A stretch of 64,000 nt of DNA, taken from contig OY821518.1 in assembly GCA_963682025.1 (NCBI GenBank), forward strand, positions 307,185,429 to 307,249,428, in the 5' to 3' direction. Positions 35,542-47,737 of the stretch are shown piece by piece. The DNA comes from Cordilura impudica. Lineage: Eukaryota; Arthropoda; Insecta; Diptera; Scathophagidae. The notes under the pieces are model-generated. The model saw only the letters and a program-made list of their open reading frames with translations, was not told the DNA's origin and searched no databases. Position numbers and translations under genes: made by a program. Positions within the stretch are counted from its first letter, which is position 1, and the number at the start of each line of letters is the position of its first letter.

Positions 35542-35870
35542 TCTATAATATTAATAGGCTAGGCGATTTCTTGTGACCGATGTTTTATACCGATTTTGAC
35601 CAAACGTATATTATTTTAAAGGTATTTCTTTTTAGGCATTTTGCAGATTTACAGATTTTTCAATTTTTTCATTTGTTTTGAGTAAATTGCATTTAAAATT
35701 GCTACTAACACATACATAAAATTATACATGCTATGTGTGTGTTTATTAAATTTGTTAATGTTTTTGTAATAAAAGTGAGTTTGTTTTTTTTGTGTTGATT
35801 TGTGAATTGGCTATAATTGGTTAGCATACATTTAATGAAAAAATAAAATTTTCTGGAATCTGCTTGTTAG
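35542..35870 (+). mobile_element. non-autonomous Helitron-type element, subfamily A, 3' end eroded
   Basis: Starts TCTATAATATTAATAGGCTA and matches 13974-14327 closely through 'gcgatttcttgtgaccgatg', 'aaaggtatttctttttag' and 'gtgtgtgtttattaaatttg'. The end 'ggaatctgcttgttag' lacks the hairpin. Confidence 0.7.
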
Positions 35871-35879
35871 ATATTATTT

Positions 35880-37457
35880 TACTTGCCAGCTAAACATTCA
35901 AGCTAAAGTAACCCTTCCTATATATATATATAACGAAATTCTTCTTTGGCTCCCATGATACTGTCCCTATATATACTGTCTGCTAGATAAACCGCTTCGT
36001 CTTTTGCCAGTCGAAAATAAACTTTGCAACCAACAAAACTTAATAAAATATTATAACTAATATACAGAAGTATGCATTTAGGACATTACATACAGAACAG
36101 GCGATAGTTCTAAAAGATTCGGTTTGTGCCTTAAATGTCGTCTAATAGATGCAACGTTTATAGGCACGAAAAACAGGCCCGCTTAACAAATCAATTTATT
36201 TAATTTTTTTAATTCACTTTTTTCTTGCTTGTTTATATAAAATTGTTTGATTGTTTACATTTATTTTCAGTTGCTAAACTGTCAAAATACCATTATCTAT
36301 AACTTTTTGGCAATTTATATGTCAGTTGCGTTATTTTTTGACAATGCACTAAAGTTCGGTTGCCATCCATAATTGACCTATAAATTTTGATTATGAATAC
36401 CACTGTTATAAGTTTTGCAAAGTGTCCAATTCGATTTCACGTTCAGCAAATAAATGTTTTGCATCTTACACGTCTTGCATTTCGTTTAAAGATATACCCA
36501 GATTAGCATTTTGTAAATTTTTTGTTGTGTAAACATCTATAAAATTATTGCAGCTAATTCAACAACCCTCAAGTATAACACTATTAAACTATTTATTATC
36601 CATATTTTAGCAACTAGATTTTAGAAGAATCTATAGGTTACTGTTTACTTATCTATTAATTAATAAATTACAAAAAGTTTATAAATGAATTAATTATTTG
36701 TATAATTTATATATTGTTTATGTAGCCATCTATAGATTTCTACAAAGAATGCATCAAAAAATTCAAGATATCAAAAATAAAATTAAAATATTTTTGAAAT
36801 AACTAAACTAAAAGTTTTTATATATAAGTAATATAAGTAATACAAGTAATTTTATATATCAACAAAATTGACTTGGCAAAATTATAGAAAAAGTTTCATC
36901 TTTCAATATCAAAATAAATACAAGTTCTACTAATACGACGACTTTTTATGCACTGGTTTAACCATGGAGTTCTGTTTTAGGAATGTGGTTTAACTAATTT
37001 TACCTTGATCACAACCGAACAAGATTGAGGATGAAAAACATAAAAAAATCTCGTCGTAGAATTTGCAAAATAGAAGCTCATTTTTGTTTCATTGCTCTTT
37101 CTATAATATAATATAATAAGATTTTGAGTACCAAAAATACTTGACCTATTATGGTATATTTAATTTTGAATTTAATATCCAAAAGCAAAACATTATGTGA
37201 GATCACGTTTTCTAATCTTTTTTGTTTTTATTGAAACTTTTTCTCTGTGAAATATCTAAACATTGTCATATTAAAGATAGACATTTTCAATGATGCCCCA
37301 ATTATTCGTATATGGTATGGCGGCATTACTTAATTAACAATTTTGTTAAGCTAGCACTCAAAAATAGTGTAATTGATTAATGCCGGAATAATTTTTTTCT
37401 CAGACTAACTAATCGGTCATTTAATCCAGGTATAACTCACATCCCAAAAACTACCTC
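35880..37457. other. AT-rich DNA, nothing recognised
   Basis: Short 'tatatatata' tracts near 35920 and small direct repeats (aagtaatataagtaatacaagta near 36827-36850). No gene or bounded element was found. Confidence 0.4.
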
Positions 37458-37460
37458 TTA

Positions 37461-37960
37461 TAGTGCGTTTACATTTAAGCAAAATCTAGTAATGACGAGA
37501 TTTCCAGCACAATCTACTTCATTTTTCCTAGATTTCAATTAGCTCGTCACTATAATCTATAATAACAAATATTTAGTAATTGAAAAGTTATAACTTCTTA
37601 TACTTACATGTCTCCATACCAATCTGCTATATAATAATTGTGGAAAATGCATTTATTATTGCTGTTCAAACAATACATTTAACAAATGCTGATGTTTTTT
37701 TTCGCAAAATTTCTATTTCATTGTGCTTTTTTTAATATTTGATGCATAATATAGTAATAAAATCTGTTCCTTTTAAGAATTTTCCATATTTCCATTTTCC
37801 AATTGTTTTGTTTACTTTTGGTATTTCTAGTTTATATGCTTTATTTTAATCAGCTGTTTATTGTTGTGGAAACAAAATCTCACAAAATATCAAAAAAGTT
37901 AGATTTTGAAATAGATTTCAACTAAAATCTACTAGATTTTCCTCAGATGTAAACGCACTA
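37461..37960. mobile_element. MITE with TTA target duplication (PIF/Harbinger-like), third example
   Basis: The left end reads TAGTGCGTTTACATTTAAGC and the right end, reverse-complemented, TAGTGCGTTTACATCTGAGG. Both are followed by 'aaaatctagta', giving about 32 bp of inverted repeat with a few mismatches. It is flanked by TTA at 37458-37460 and 37961-37963. Length is 500 bp with no coding capacity. Confidence 0.85.
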
Positions 37961-38433
37961 TTAGTGACAATACTATTCTCTTCATTGTATTTGAAGTTTC
38001 ATGTGTAAAGCATATGAAAATCCCATGCTGATTTGGTATCAGTTTCATATATGCTTCAAGTTTTTTCCTTGACGAAGTTTGTAGGATTTTTCAAACGTGT
38101 ATGAGACACAGTGATCAAAAACCATTCACATATTTATGTACATTATCACAGCATACAGTGTATTTGAATTAATAAATATACATGTTTTTAGTTGTGTGAC
38201 TCGTATTTAGTTCGTTTCCAATTCTTTCGTTTATGTTTTTTTTTATTTCATATTTTTTCGGGGATATAAATTTTATGTTATCAAAGAGTACGTGAATGCT
38301 GTTGCTTAATTTTATAAAAAAAAACACTACTCTACGGTATGTGTACTAGATACTTTGAATGTACAGTGTTGTACAACAAAAAACATAAAAGAAAAGACTA
38401 GTAAAAAGAATAACGCAGAATAAATACAATATA

Positions 38434-38772
38434 AAACAAGTAAGAAAATTATAGTCGGTCTAGACCGACTATACGATACCCTATACCATGGGTCAAAGAA
38501 CCTATCTCCTCGGTCAAACTAATTAGATATAGAAAATAAGCATAAATCAAATTTGAGTAGCATTGTTATTAATTTTTTGGCTGCAGATATGAAAAAGTTC
38601 ATATTTATATGGGGACTAGGTCGAAAAATGGACCGATCCTAACCATATTTGGTAAAGTTACTTATATTTTGAAAAAACATATACAAACCAAATGTGAGAA
38701 AGATTTGTGCAATATTTTTGTTTTCTGATAGATTTAAGTCAAGACCACATGGTGGAATAGGGTATTAAAAAA
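38434..38772 (-). mobile_element. DINE-1-like element, head-to-tail deletion
   Basis: Inverted. It has the tail 'caagtaagaaaattatag', palindrome AGTCGGTCTAGACCGACT, 'acgataccctataccatgg', 'atatggggactaggtcgaaa' and 'atagatttaagtcaagacc', and jumps to the head 'accacatggtggaatagggtat'. The microsatellite half is missing. Confidence 0.75.
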
Positions 38773-38935
38773 CTGAACGAGAAACCCAATGAAAATGTTC
38801 AAAAGATAGAATCAGTTAACAATTCGTAACTTGTCCGCCTTTCTTTATTTTATTACATTTCAGTCCACATTAATCAAATATATTTTAATATTTTTCGATA
38901 TGCATAAAAACAATCTAGTAATTTTTCTCTTTATA

Positions 38936-39324
38936 TCTATATATTGATACGTGAATGTAAATTTTTAATTCCCTTTTTAAGCAATATGCGGGCACAGAGG
39001 AGTGCCATAGTTATAGCTCATATGGAGGAGAAGCTGAGAATGGTAAAATTTATGTTTAATCTGTCTTAAAAATATATTAAATTAAATAAAATATTTATAA
39101 TAATTCGTTACGCCCTGTTAATGCAAATGATTTAAATTATATATCCAATGCTCTGTGTTGAATTGTGAATTGCTAAAATTGATTAAAATACCTTTAGACT
39201 CATTTATATATTCAAAAATTTTTATATATATATATAGAATAAAAAACATTGGAAGAAAAAAATTTAATGAAAAAATAATATTTCCTAGAATTTACACTCG
39301 AATCTCGAGTGCTTGGATATACTG
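38936..39324 (+). mobile_element. non-autonomous Helitron-type element, subfamily B
   Basis: Starts TCTATATATTGATACGTG, shares 'agcaatatgcgggcac' and 'gttatagctcatatgg' with the other two subfamily B copies, and ends with hairpin CACTCGAATCTCGAGTG and 'cttggatatactg', where CTAG has lost its A. Confidence 0.72.
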
Positions 39325-39834
39325 TTTAATTTATTTGCCAAAAACAAATTTTTTTAGTGAGAATAGGAAATTATTTTTTCAATATCAACAGAACTATTTA
39401 AATTCATATTTTAAAAACGTTTCAGTTCAAATTAAACAAAATTAAGCAGCTTTCAAATTCATGAAAATCGAATAAAAAACGTATCTCATGAATGTTACGC
39501 AATAGGACAACTCAGGTAGGATCGCTTAACAACTAATTATACATTAAGGTTAAAATAAGATGTATATGTAACATGTAATGTCACTTATGCCATTCCTATA
39601 TACAATTCATAACTTCTGTTTGTATACAACAGCTTATATTTAAATGTACCAGGATCTCTTAAATTTAAACTGCGATAAAACCCATTTTTAGGGTTGCCAG
39701 ATTGAAAATGTAAAATTTTGGCGGTGAGCATAAAATCGCTTCTATATCTAAGAATAAGCGTCGTAAAAATTATGGAAAGTGCCCTTTCTTAGAAGAAATT
39801 TTTCATAATTTTTTTTAATATATATTGATTTAAG

Positions 39835-40110
39835 TAACGATATTCAACATAACATTCAAAAGTTGTTTCCAATCATAATTCCTGAAAACTTTTAGTTGGC
39901 TGAGGACCACTATCGAATAGAATTTTAGATATTATTCTAAATCATATACATACATATACAAGCATATATTCATAACGATATTCAACATAACATTCAAAAG
40001 TTGTTTCCAATCATAATTCCTGAAAACTTTTAGTTGGCTGAGGACCACTATCGAATAGAATTTTAGATATTATTCTAAATCATATACATACATATACAAG
40101 CATATATTCA
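39835..40110. repeat. perfect tandem duplication, 2 x 138 bp
   Basis: Units 39835-39972 and 39973-40110 appear identical, from 'taacgatattcaacataac' to 'acaagcatatattca'. Absence of differences points to a recent duplication, or to an assembly artefact. Confidence 0.85.
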
Positions 40111-40877
40111 TATCGCAGTTAATGCAGATTCATTTCTCCTCGTATAAAAACATCAGGGTTTTCTTTTTGCTTGATAAAAATAAATAAATAAGTAAGAAAC
40201 AAATATATTTCAACACAGTCCTTATTTCATATAATGTTCTTTATGGAATTCACAAGTAATATTTGTCTTTCTTCATAATACAGTTTTTTATATTCTTTAT
40301 GCACAATTCATACCTTCACTCAATTATTTCCCTTGAGTGTTGACTTTTTTTGATTATTCATTCTCATATATATATCTATTTACTTCTGTTCGTTTTATTT
40401 TTTTGTGGTCTTTTTCGTATGCCATTTTTTATATTTATTATAATTCAAGCGTGAGTTTCTATATCATTTTATATTAAGTCAAACATTCATATTATACGTC
40501 TTCTTTTGTAGGTTTATTTGGATTTTTTTCATTCATTCAAACAGTGAGTCCGAGCATTAAAAAGATTTTAATAAATAATTTACTAATGATTGCAATACGC
40601 CTCATTTTTTACAGTCATTTTTAATGTCAATTGTTGTTAGTTGTCAATTCAATTTTGAGACACAATGTATGATGCGAAGAAATATAAGTATTAATGAACA
40701 ATTGATTCACTTTGTAACTGTATAGCCATTTTAATTTGGGCTGGAATTTGTTTATCCATATTTTTCGCAAAATCTTCCTTTTTTCAATTGAAAACATTCA
40801 ATTAAGTTATCCCGGGAGCATAATGAATAAAACAAAGACGCGTATATAGCATTACAGACTAATTTAGTGAAATTAAA

Positions 40878-41061
40878 TTTTTAAGAATTGATTAATTGAA
40901 AAGATTAATTTTAGTGTTAATGGAAGAATATAGCCTAGTTCGAGGTCCCTATTATTCATTTATTTTTTATTTTTAAGAATTGATTAATTGAAAAGTTTAA
41001 TTTTAGTGTCAATGGAAGAATATAGCCTAGCTTGAGGTCCCTATTATTTATTTATTTTGAA
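40878..41061. repeat. imperfect tandem duplication, 2 x 92 bp
   Basis: Both copies carry 'ttaagaattgattaattg', 'aatggaagaatatagccta' and 'gaggtccctattatt'. They differ by a handful of substitutions, so this is older than the duplication at 39835. Confidence 0.8.
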
Positions 41062-41378
41062 CCCAGCGAATGTTGTATCGCCCTAGCCTACACACAAAAA
41101 CAATGGTGTTAAGATATCTAATGAAATTTAGTATTTTTATTTTTTTGTTATATATAAAGTTCTCAGAAGTCATACAAGTAAAAAAGTAAGTAAAAAATTA
41201 TACATTTTCGTATTCGAGTTAAGTAATATTAATCTATATTATACGTGTAGATAGTTGACCTTTATGTTGTAAAAATTTTCATTTCCTTATTCGGCTTGAG
41301 GTCATCAATTTTCAATAAAATAAAAAACGAAAGGGTTTTTTTTTTCTTCCTTTAATTTAATTATCTTATTTTATTTTT

Positions 41379-41420
41379 CCCAATATTTCGGTAAACATCG
41401 TTTACCATCTTCAGGGGATC
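41379..41420 (-). ncRNA. hammerhead ribozyme motif of the Penelope-like element
   Basis: On the minus strand CTGAAGA (41408-41414) is followed by a helix GGTAAAC-GAT-GTTTACC, seven perfect pairs, and then GAAA (41386-41389). This is the conserved CUGANGA-stem II-GAAA core. Hammerhead motifs are known in Penelope-like elements near their terminal repeats. The other stems and the cleavage site were not modelled. Confidence 0.55.
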
Positions 41421-41580
41421 TATTTCAAAAATATATACAAAAACATTTATATAAAAACAGAAATTTTCACAAACAAACATTAACATTTTTCTTTTATAAT
41501 TACTTTTAAAAATTAAATAATCAGTTTAAAAAAATCTTTCACCACTATAGTGTACTGTCCAATGTTTATTCATCGTTTGT

Positions 41581-42096
41581 TTATTTTGATCTGTGTTTCT
41601 CTATTGTGCGTCTGTAAATTTGGGCACATTTTTCGGTGTCAGTTTTGTAATTAAGTCTCTTTTCTATTGGCACATCAATAATATGGAGCATTTCAAGTGT
41701 GTATCTCTTTTTATAATTATTCTCACCTACTAATACTTGTACGTTATCAAAATTGGCCTTATGACCAGACAATGTACAGTGGGCTGCAAGAGCAGTTTTT
41801 TGCTCTAAGGGTTTATCAGTTGCCTTATGTTCACATTTATGCGACGACATTCTAGTTTTAAGTTTATTCTTGGTTGTGCCAACATATACCTTATGACACG
41901 TATTGGAATTATCACCATTGCAATTAATTTTGTAAACTAAGTTAGACTTTTCATCTTTTTCCAATTTAGATTTAGTTTTACTAAATAGTTTTTCAATTGT
42001 ATTATCAGTTCTAAGGGATAATTTAAACTTTTCTGTATTATAAATTTTGGAATTTTTAAGTCTTTCCGACAAACCTGGAATATATGTCATGGACAT
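41581..42096 (-). pseudogene. Penelope-like GIY-YIG endonuclease, inverted partial copy (open)
   Basis: An open 171-codon minus-strand frame. Residues about 50-150 form a GIY-YIG-type endonuclease: NLVYKINC, then a spacer with CHKVYVGTTKNKLKTRMSSH (the YVG half and the conserved Arg), and KRYTLEMLHIID. Zinc-ligand-like Cys and His residues surround it. The N-terminal part (MTYIPGLSERLKNSKIYNTE) belongs to the end of the reverse-transcriptase region. This copy is more complete at its C-terminus than the main copy, keeping about 50 bases that the main copy lost near 44420. The enzyme nicks target DNA to prime reverse transcription. It is truncated at the N-terminus, so not functional alone. Confidence 0.85.
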
Positions 42097-42272
42097 ACAT
42101 TAAAGGAAGAAAATTAAATTAAAGGAAGAAAAAAAAACCCTTTCGTTTTTTATTTTATTGAAAATTGATGACCTCAAGCCGAATAAGGAAATAAAAATTT
42201 TAACAACATAAAGGTCAACTATCTACACGTATAATAAATTACACGGTAGGCACACCGCAACACTAAGTCACC

Positions 42273-44440
42273 ATGACACTGTATTCCAGGATTAAACAAA
42301 AATATGATAAACATACAAATAGAATCATCAAGAAATATTCGAAAAACAACAGACGAATTGCTAATATAATGTCCACTACAACTTTTCTAATTAAATGCAG
42401 GCAAGTAGGCATAATTCCTAACTTCATACAAAATACAACAAAAAACATAGATAACCTTTTTAAAATACATAACAAGATCCCGCCAAACACGGAGAAAACT
42501 TTGGAGAAAAAAAAAACTGCTTATACATCAAAAACACAAACAGATGGGTATGACTAGAGAAACAGTATTGAAATCAAAAGAAAACATTAAAAAACTCTTA
42601 GCTAAACAAGACAACGACTTATTTTTACATAGTGAGAATATTATTTATGAAAGTTTAGTTGACAAGAATAAAATAACTTATATCAGAAAATTTTAAAAAT
42701 TGAGAGAACAACATACCAGAGAGATAAATATGAAACATAATGAGGAATGGTTTGTAAACAGAACACAGAAAACCATACCAACCAACATACAGTGGCTGCT
42801 TTCTCTTGGACCAAAATTTGCATTACCAAATACAAAAACAACATTCCCTTTGTTTAAATGTATTGTGGATGGTGAAGAGTTTATACAAATCTTAGATATT
42901 AAAGAACAAGAAAAATCAAGAACAAAACTAGTATCGTTAATAGATGATCACTTACAGAGAACTAAACTCAGTAAAATAGACAAACACATACTTGATACAT
43001 TGGGACAATCGGAACGTTTTTTAAGAAGAAATAAAGATATATTAATTTTAAATGCTGATAAAGGTAGTAAGACAGTGGCAATGGATAGAAACGAATACGA
43101 TTTGAAAATGAATGATTGAAAAATTATTATTATTAACATGCATCTTATTGACTTGAACCAAAAGAAGAAATTAACAACAAAAGTCGCCACGGCACCTAGG
43201 ATTTACGGTTTTCCTAAGATCCATAAATCCAATACACCCTTACGCCGAATTTGTTCATCCATTAACTCACCCTCATATGTGTTATGTAAATATATAATAG
43301 AAATTTTGAAGAACATTACCAAGGATTCTAAATATAATGTGAAGGATGCTCCGCATCCCAAAGGATTTTTTTCTAGAAATTTTGACGTTTTGCATAAAAG
43401 AAAGCAGATATTTTAAATTTTCAGACAAATTCTTTGAGCAAAACAAGGGAATGCCAATGGGTTCTCCAGCTTCTCCTGTAATTGCAGATATTGTCATGTC
43501 AACGTGTCACTAGAAAAGTTGACTAATAAGCCCAGAATCATAACCAAATACGTAGACGATCTCTTTGCTATTGTAAAAACGGATGAAATAAATGAAACGC
43601 TGAAGACATTGAACTCTTTCAATCGACAGATTCAATTTACTATGGAAAAAGAATACAACAACAGTTTACCATATCTTGATTCGATTATTATAAGACAAGG
43701 TAATCTGTTAAAACTTGATTAGTATCAAAAACCAATGGCATCTGGTAAATTAATAAATTTCCATTCCAAACATCCGAGGAATGTTATCATTAACACAGCA
43801 GTAAATTTTATTAACAGAGTTCTTAGTATAAGTGATGAAGATTTTCACGAGAACAACGTGAATAAGATTATAAGCATTTCACAGAAGAACGATTTCCTTA
43901 ACAAGACTGTTATTGATTTAATTAAACAGGTGAAAACGAAGATGAACAATGATATTTTTAGAGGAGAGAAACATACTAAAATCTATAAGTCCATGACATA
44001 CATTCCAGGTTTGTCGGAAAGACTTAAAAATTCCAACATTTATAATACAGAAAAGTTTAAATTATCCCTTAGAACTGATAATACAATTGAAAAACTATTT
44101 AGTAAAACTAAATCTAAATTGGAAAAAGATGAAAAGTCTAACTTAGTTTACAAAATTAATTGCAATGGTGATAATTCCAATACGTGTCACAAGGTATATG
44201 TTGGCACAACCAAGAATAAACTTAAAACTAGAATGTCGTCGCATAAATCTGAACATAAGGCAACTTATAAACCCTTAGAGCAAAAAACTGCTCTTGCAGC
44301 CCACTGTACATTGTCTGGTCAATTTTGACAACGTTCAAGTATTAGTAGGTGAGAATAATTATAAAAAGAGATACACACTTGAAATGCTCCATATTATTGA
44401 TGTGCCAATAGAAAAGAGAGAGGAACACAGATCAAAATAA
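42273..44440 (+). pseudogene. Penelope-like reverse transcriptase plus GIY-YIG endonuclease, main copy
   Basis: Starts with ATG 42273 (MTLYSRIKQKYDKHTN...) and reads through several broken frames. The N-terminal region ends near 42557. A long open part 42700-43119 holds LILNADKGSKTVAMDRNEY, and 43138-43416 holds RIYGFPKIHK and RRICSSINSPSY. Motif B, MGSPASPVIADI, is at about 43454-43490. The catalytic box YVDD is at 43549-43560. Then comes LPYLDSIIIRQ, and 43735-44328 carries the GIY-YIG domain with YVGTTKNKLKTR. Stops or shifts lie near 42557, 42696, 43119, 43416, 43722 and 44328. It retains the YVDD active site but has too many breaks to be made. Confidence 0.85.
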
Positions 44441-44917
44441 ACAAACGATGAATAAACATTGGACAGTACACTATAGTGGTGAAAGATTTTTTTAAACTGA
44501 TTATTTAATTTTTAAAAGTAATTATAAAAGAAAAATGTTAATGTTTGTTTGTGAAAATTCCTGTTTTTATATAAATGTTTTTGTATATATTTTTGAAATA
44601 GAAATAAGATAATTAAATTAAAGAAAGAAAAAAAAACCCTTTCGTTTTTTATTTTATTGAAAATTGATGACCTCAAGCCGAATAAGGAAATAAAAATTAA
44701 TCTATATTTTTTTCCTATATATAAAACTATTCTTAAGCTTAGATATTTTAATACTTTCTACATTTAAGTGGAAAAACCGCCTCATAAAACTCGGTATGTT
44801 AACATACTATCGGCTTTAGCGATAAGCCTTTAACAATTGTATTTATAAGTAAAAAAAATAGTTCTTGATTCGATACCATAGAATTTATTTCACTCGAATT
44901 ATTTTTATTTATTTTAT

Positions 44918-45510
44918 TAAACTCTTTCTTTTAACTCGTACTCTCTGTTCGAATGTCTGTCTGTCTGTCGTGGGTCAACCCCATTCCCCCTTATCCAATT
45001 GATCTGAAACTTGGCCCATAGTCTTGTTGTGACTACAGATTAATTTTGGGGTGGTCGCGCATAGTCACGCACAGTCACGGAGTGATTTAAAACGGATTTC
45101 CCCTCATCCAATCAATCTGAAACTTGGTCGATATACTTGCTGTAAAGAAAGATCAACTTCGTCACAGTCACGCACAGTCACGCATAGTCACGCACAGTCA
45201 CGGAAGGATTTTAAACCCATTTCCCCTTATCCGATCGATATGAAACTTGGTCGATAGACTTGTTGTGGCCAAGGATTAATTTTAAGATAGTCACACACAG
45301 TCACGCATGTTCACGCACAGTCACGGAGTGATTTAAACCCCATTTTCCCTAATCCGATCCATCTGAAACTTTGTCCATAGACTTGTTGTGACCAAAGATT
45401 AATTTTAAAATAGTCACGCAAAGTCACGCACAGTTACGGAGAGATTCAAAACTCGTATGCATAAGGAAAGAAAGAGTTTTAATAAAAACTTTGTTTTTAT
45501 GGGCTAGATT
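44918..45510 (+). mobile_element. MITE-like element with internal AGTCACGCAC tandem repeats, copy 1
   Basis: Starts with TAAACTCTTTCTTTTAACTC, has a TCTG microsatellite and then about four units of roughly 110-130 bp. Each unit contains 'cccattt.cccttatccgatcgatctgaaacttgg', 'acttgttgtgac' and several AGTCACGCAC(A) motifs. It ends 'aagaaagagttttaataaaa'. The ends form a short imperfect inverted repeat (AAACTCTTTCTT / AAGAAAGAGTTT). Other copies are at 54174-54600 and 62708-63340. Confidence 0.7.
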
Positions 45511-45514
45511 ATAT

Positions 45515-47735
45515 TTTACTTATTTTTTATTTGAATCATCTTTTAGTATTGTAATTTTAAATAATTTCAAATCTTCTTCAGTACATATTTTTCACATAAA
45601 ATTATTAAATGCAGTTTTCTAAATACTCAGGCAGCATATATTTGTATTTGTATTTTTTATTTATTTTTTTTTTTTTTTGATACGTAGGTTCTTGGTCAAA
45701 TATTTCTGTTAATTATTTATTTATATTTTATTTAGCTACACATCTAATTTTTAAACGAAACAATAATTGAAACGTAGAAACATCGCAATTTTCTCGTTCA
45801 ACGATAATTTCGAGATACTTAGAATAACACAATATTAATTTGATATAGTATTGAAATCGACATATTGTTTCAAAGAACGTCCGAGAAAAGTTCGAAGCAA
45901 AGTATAATCTCCAGACTGGAGTATTTCAAAAATTTTTATTGGTTTTGCTGTGAAGTCTTATTTTAATTTTAAATATGAAAATTGTAAACCAGTCAATAAC
46001 AAGTAAGAGCGTTATATGTACGGGAAAAAGTTCCAAGTCCAAAGTTGTCCCAGTCTAAATCGGACAAGTTAGAATAAACTTATCGAGAAGCAAAACAAAT
46101 CCAATACAGCATCCGTTCTTAAATTTAGGTATCATAAAATTTGTAGAATAATATCCAGATTTTTTAATGCAGTATTATTGGAATAAATAAATATTATTCC
46201 GAAAGAAGTTGAAGCGATAACTTGTTATTTTCATAGGAAGTTGTCAAAATAATCAAAATGGTCGGGGTCCGGTAGCGCTAGTGTTAAAGGGTGTCGGGTT
46301 GAATGACAACTTGGACACGGATGAGAGTTGGTGAGTTAAAATAAGCGAAATGATTTAATTTCGAGCCAGAATAATAATAATTTTATCAGTAACTGAAAGC
46401 CCAATTGAGCGCTTTTACATTTGACTCTGCTTGTTTTCACTGTGCATCAGTACGTATAAGTTATATAGCTAGATATACGTGGTTGATGCACATGGTGTAT
46501 TATTTCCTTTTTATTTCATAAATTCTATTTACACTTATTACCATCAAATATTTATAATAATAATAATAATTAACTCTTACAAGTAATTCTTTAAGAAGTA
46601 AAAAATTAAATATATCAAACAATTTAGTTATTTTTTTTATCATAGATTTATATGATGATTAAATGCAATTATAGTTTAAGCAACGACTGAGTCATTTTAA
46701 ACTTAGTGAACATTACAGTACAAAAATCGTCAGGGATAAATTGGTGTCATAGAAATAAAACTCTTCTTTCTTGAAAAAAAAAAAAATAATAAACTTTGAT
46801 TATTTTATGGCCTTAACTGGCGCCAACCTAAGCATCCTGAGAGAAAAACAATTGTTAACCTCGCCCTAGGCTTTAAATTATAAAACGAAAAACTCAATTC
46901 AAACTCTTTTTCTATTGTAAAGCTTTAGGGTTGTTTGTATTCATGGATTATGTGTTAATGTATGTGTGTATATGATGTATATATATAAGTATGTATAGTA
47001 TGTCTTCATATGTGTATGTTCGTATGTATGTATGAATGATCGGCCTTAAATTTCACGAATAGTATTTCAACATCACTTGCACGGATCTTACTCCATCCAA
47101 ATGTACATCTATTATGTATGTAATGTGAGTGAGGTGGAGAATTGAACATTTGTAGCGTTTACTTCTTTAAAACCCTTGAAATATTTAACTTGAAATATAT
47201 AACTGTTTGATGTTCAATATCAGAATATTTTTTTAAATTAATATTAATCAATTCAAAATTAATCATATAAAGCAGGGAGACCTTCGAATTGAATTAAAAT
47301 TATTTACAGCACATATACATTTACAAAAAAAAAAATTCAAATTAAATGTGTAATTATTTATAGAATTGATTGTTAATTTATTTTAATAATAATAAGATTT
47401 CTAAAAATAATTGTTTATTCTCTTTAGAAAAATACACATATTGATATTAGTGTCTATAATACTTTCGTAATACCAAAATATATTAAGACGTGTAAAAATT
47501 CAAAATATGAAAAATATTTTTTTTTATTTATTAATACTAAAGTTTAAAAAAAGATATTTGTTTTATTTTTATACGAGTACTATCCACCTTTCGCAAACTT
47601 CACTACTAAACTATAAATCCACGGTAGCATTTAGTTTGTGTTTATTTTGTGCATATTCATTTTAATCACTATAAATTTAAATTCTTTTAGAATATAATAT
47701 AATGATTTAATAACAATGTAAATGTTCCTCTTTTT
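45515..47735. other. AT-rich DNA, nothing recognised
   Basis: A TATG/TGTA simple repeat is at about 46955-47035. A more GC-rich patch near 46260-46330 (gtcggggtccggtagcgct) has no recognised identity. Confidence 0.4.
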
Positions 47736-47737
47736 TT

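Larger units (their letters stand above)
41220..44700 (+). mobile_element. Penelope-like retroelement with inverted 5' partial copy
   Basis: The main copy runs on + from about 42115 to 44700. An inverted partial copy precedes it (about 41220-42110). The block 'accctttcgttttttatttt...aaattgatgacctcaagccgaataagg' occurs three times: inverted near 41280-41345, direct at 42137-42190 and direct at 44635-44690. Terminal direct copies together with an inverted truncated copy are the usual Penelope arrangement. All coding parts are degenerate. Confidence 0.85.

Noticed and set aside
44950..45450. Regular repeats suggesting a CRISPR-like array
   Set aside because: Units lack unique spacers, occur inside a transposon-like element in a eukaryotic genome, and are present in three copies with the same ends.
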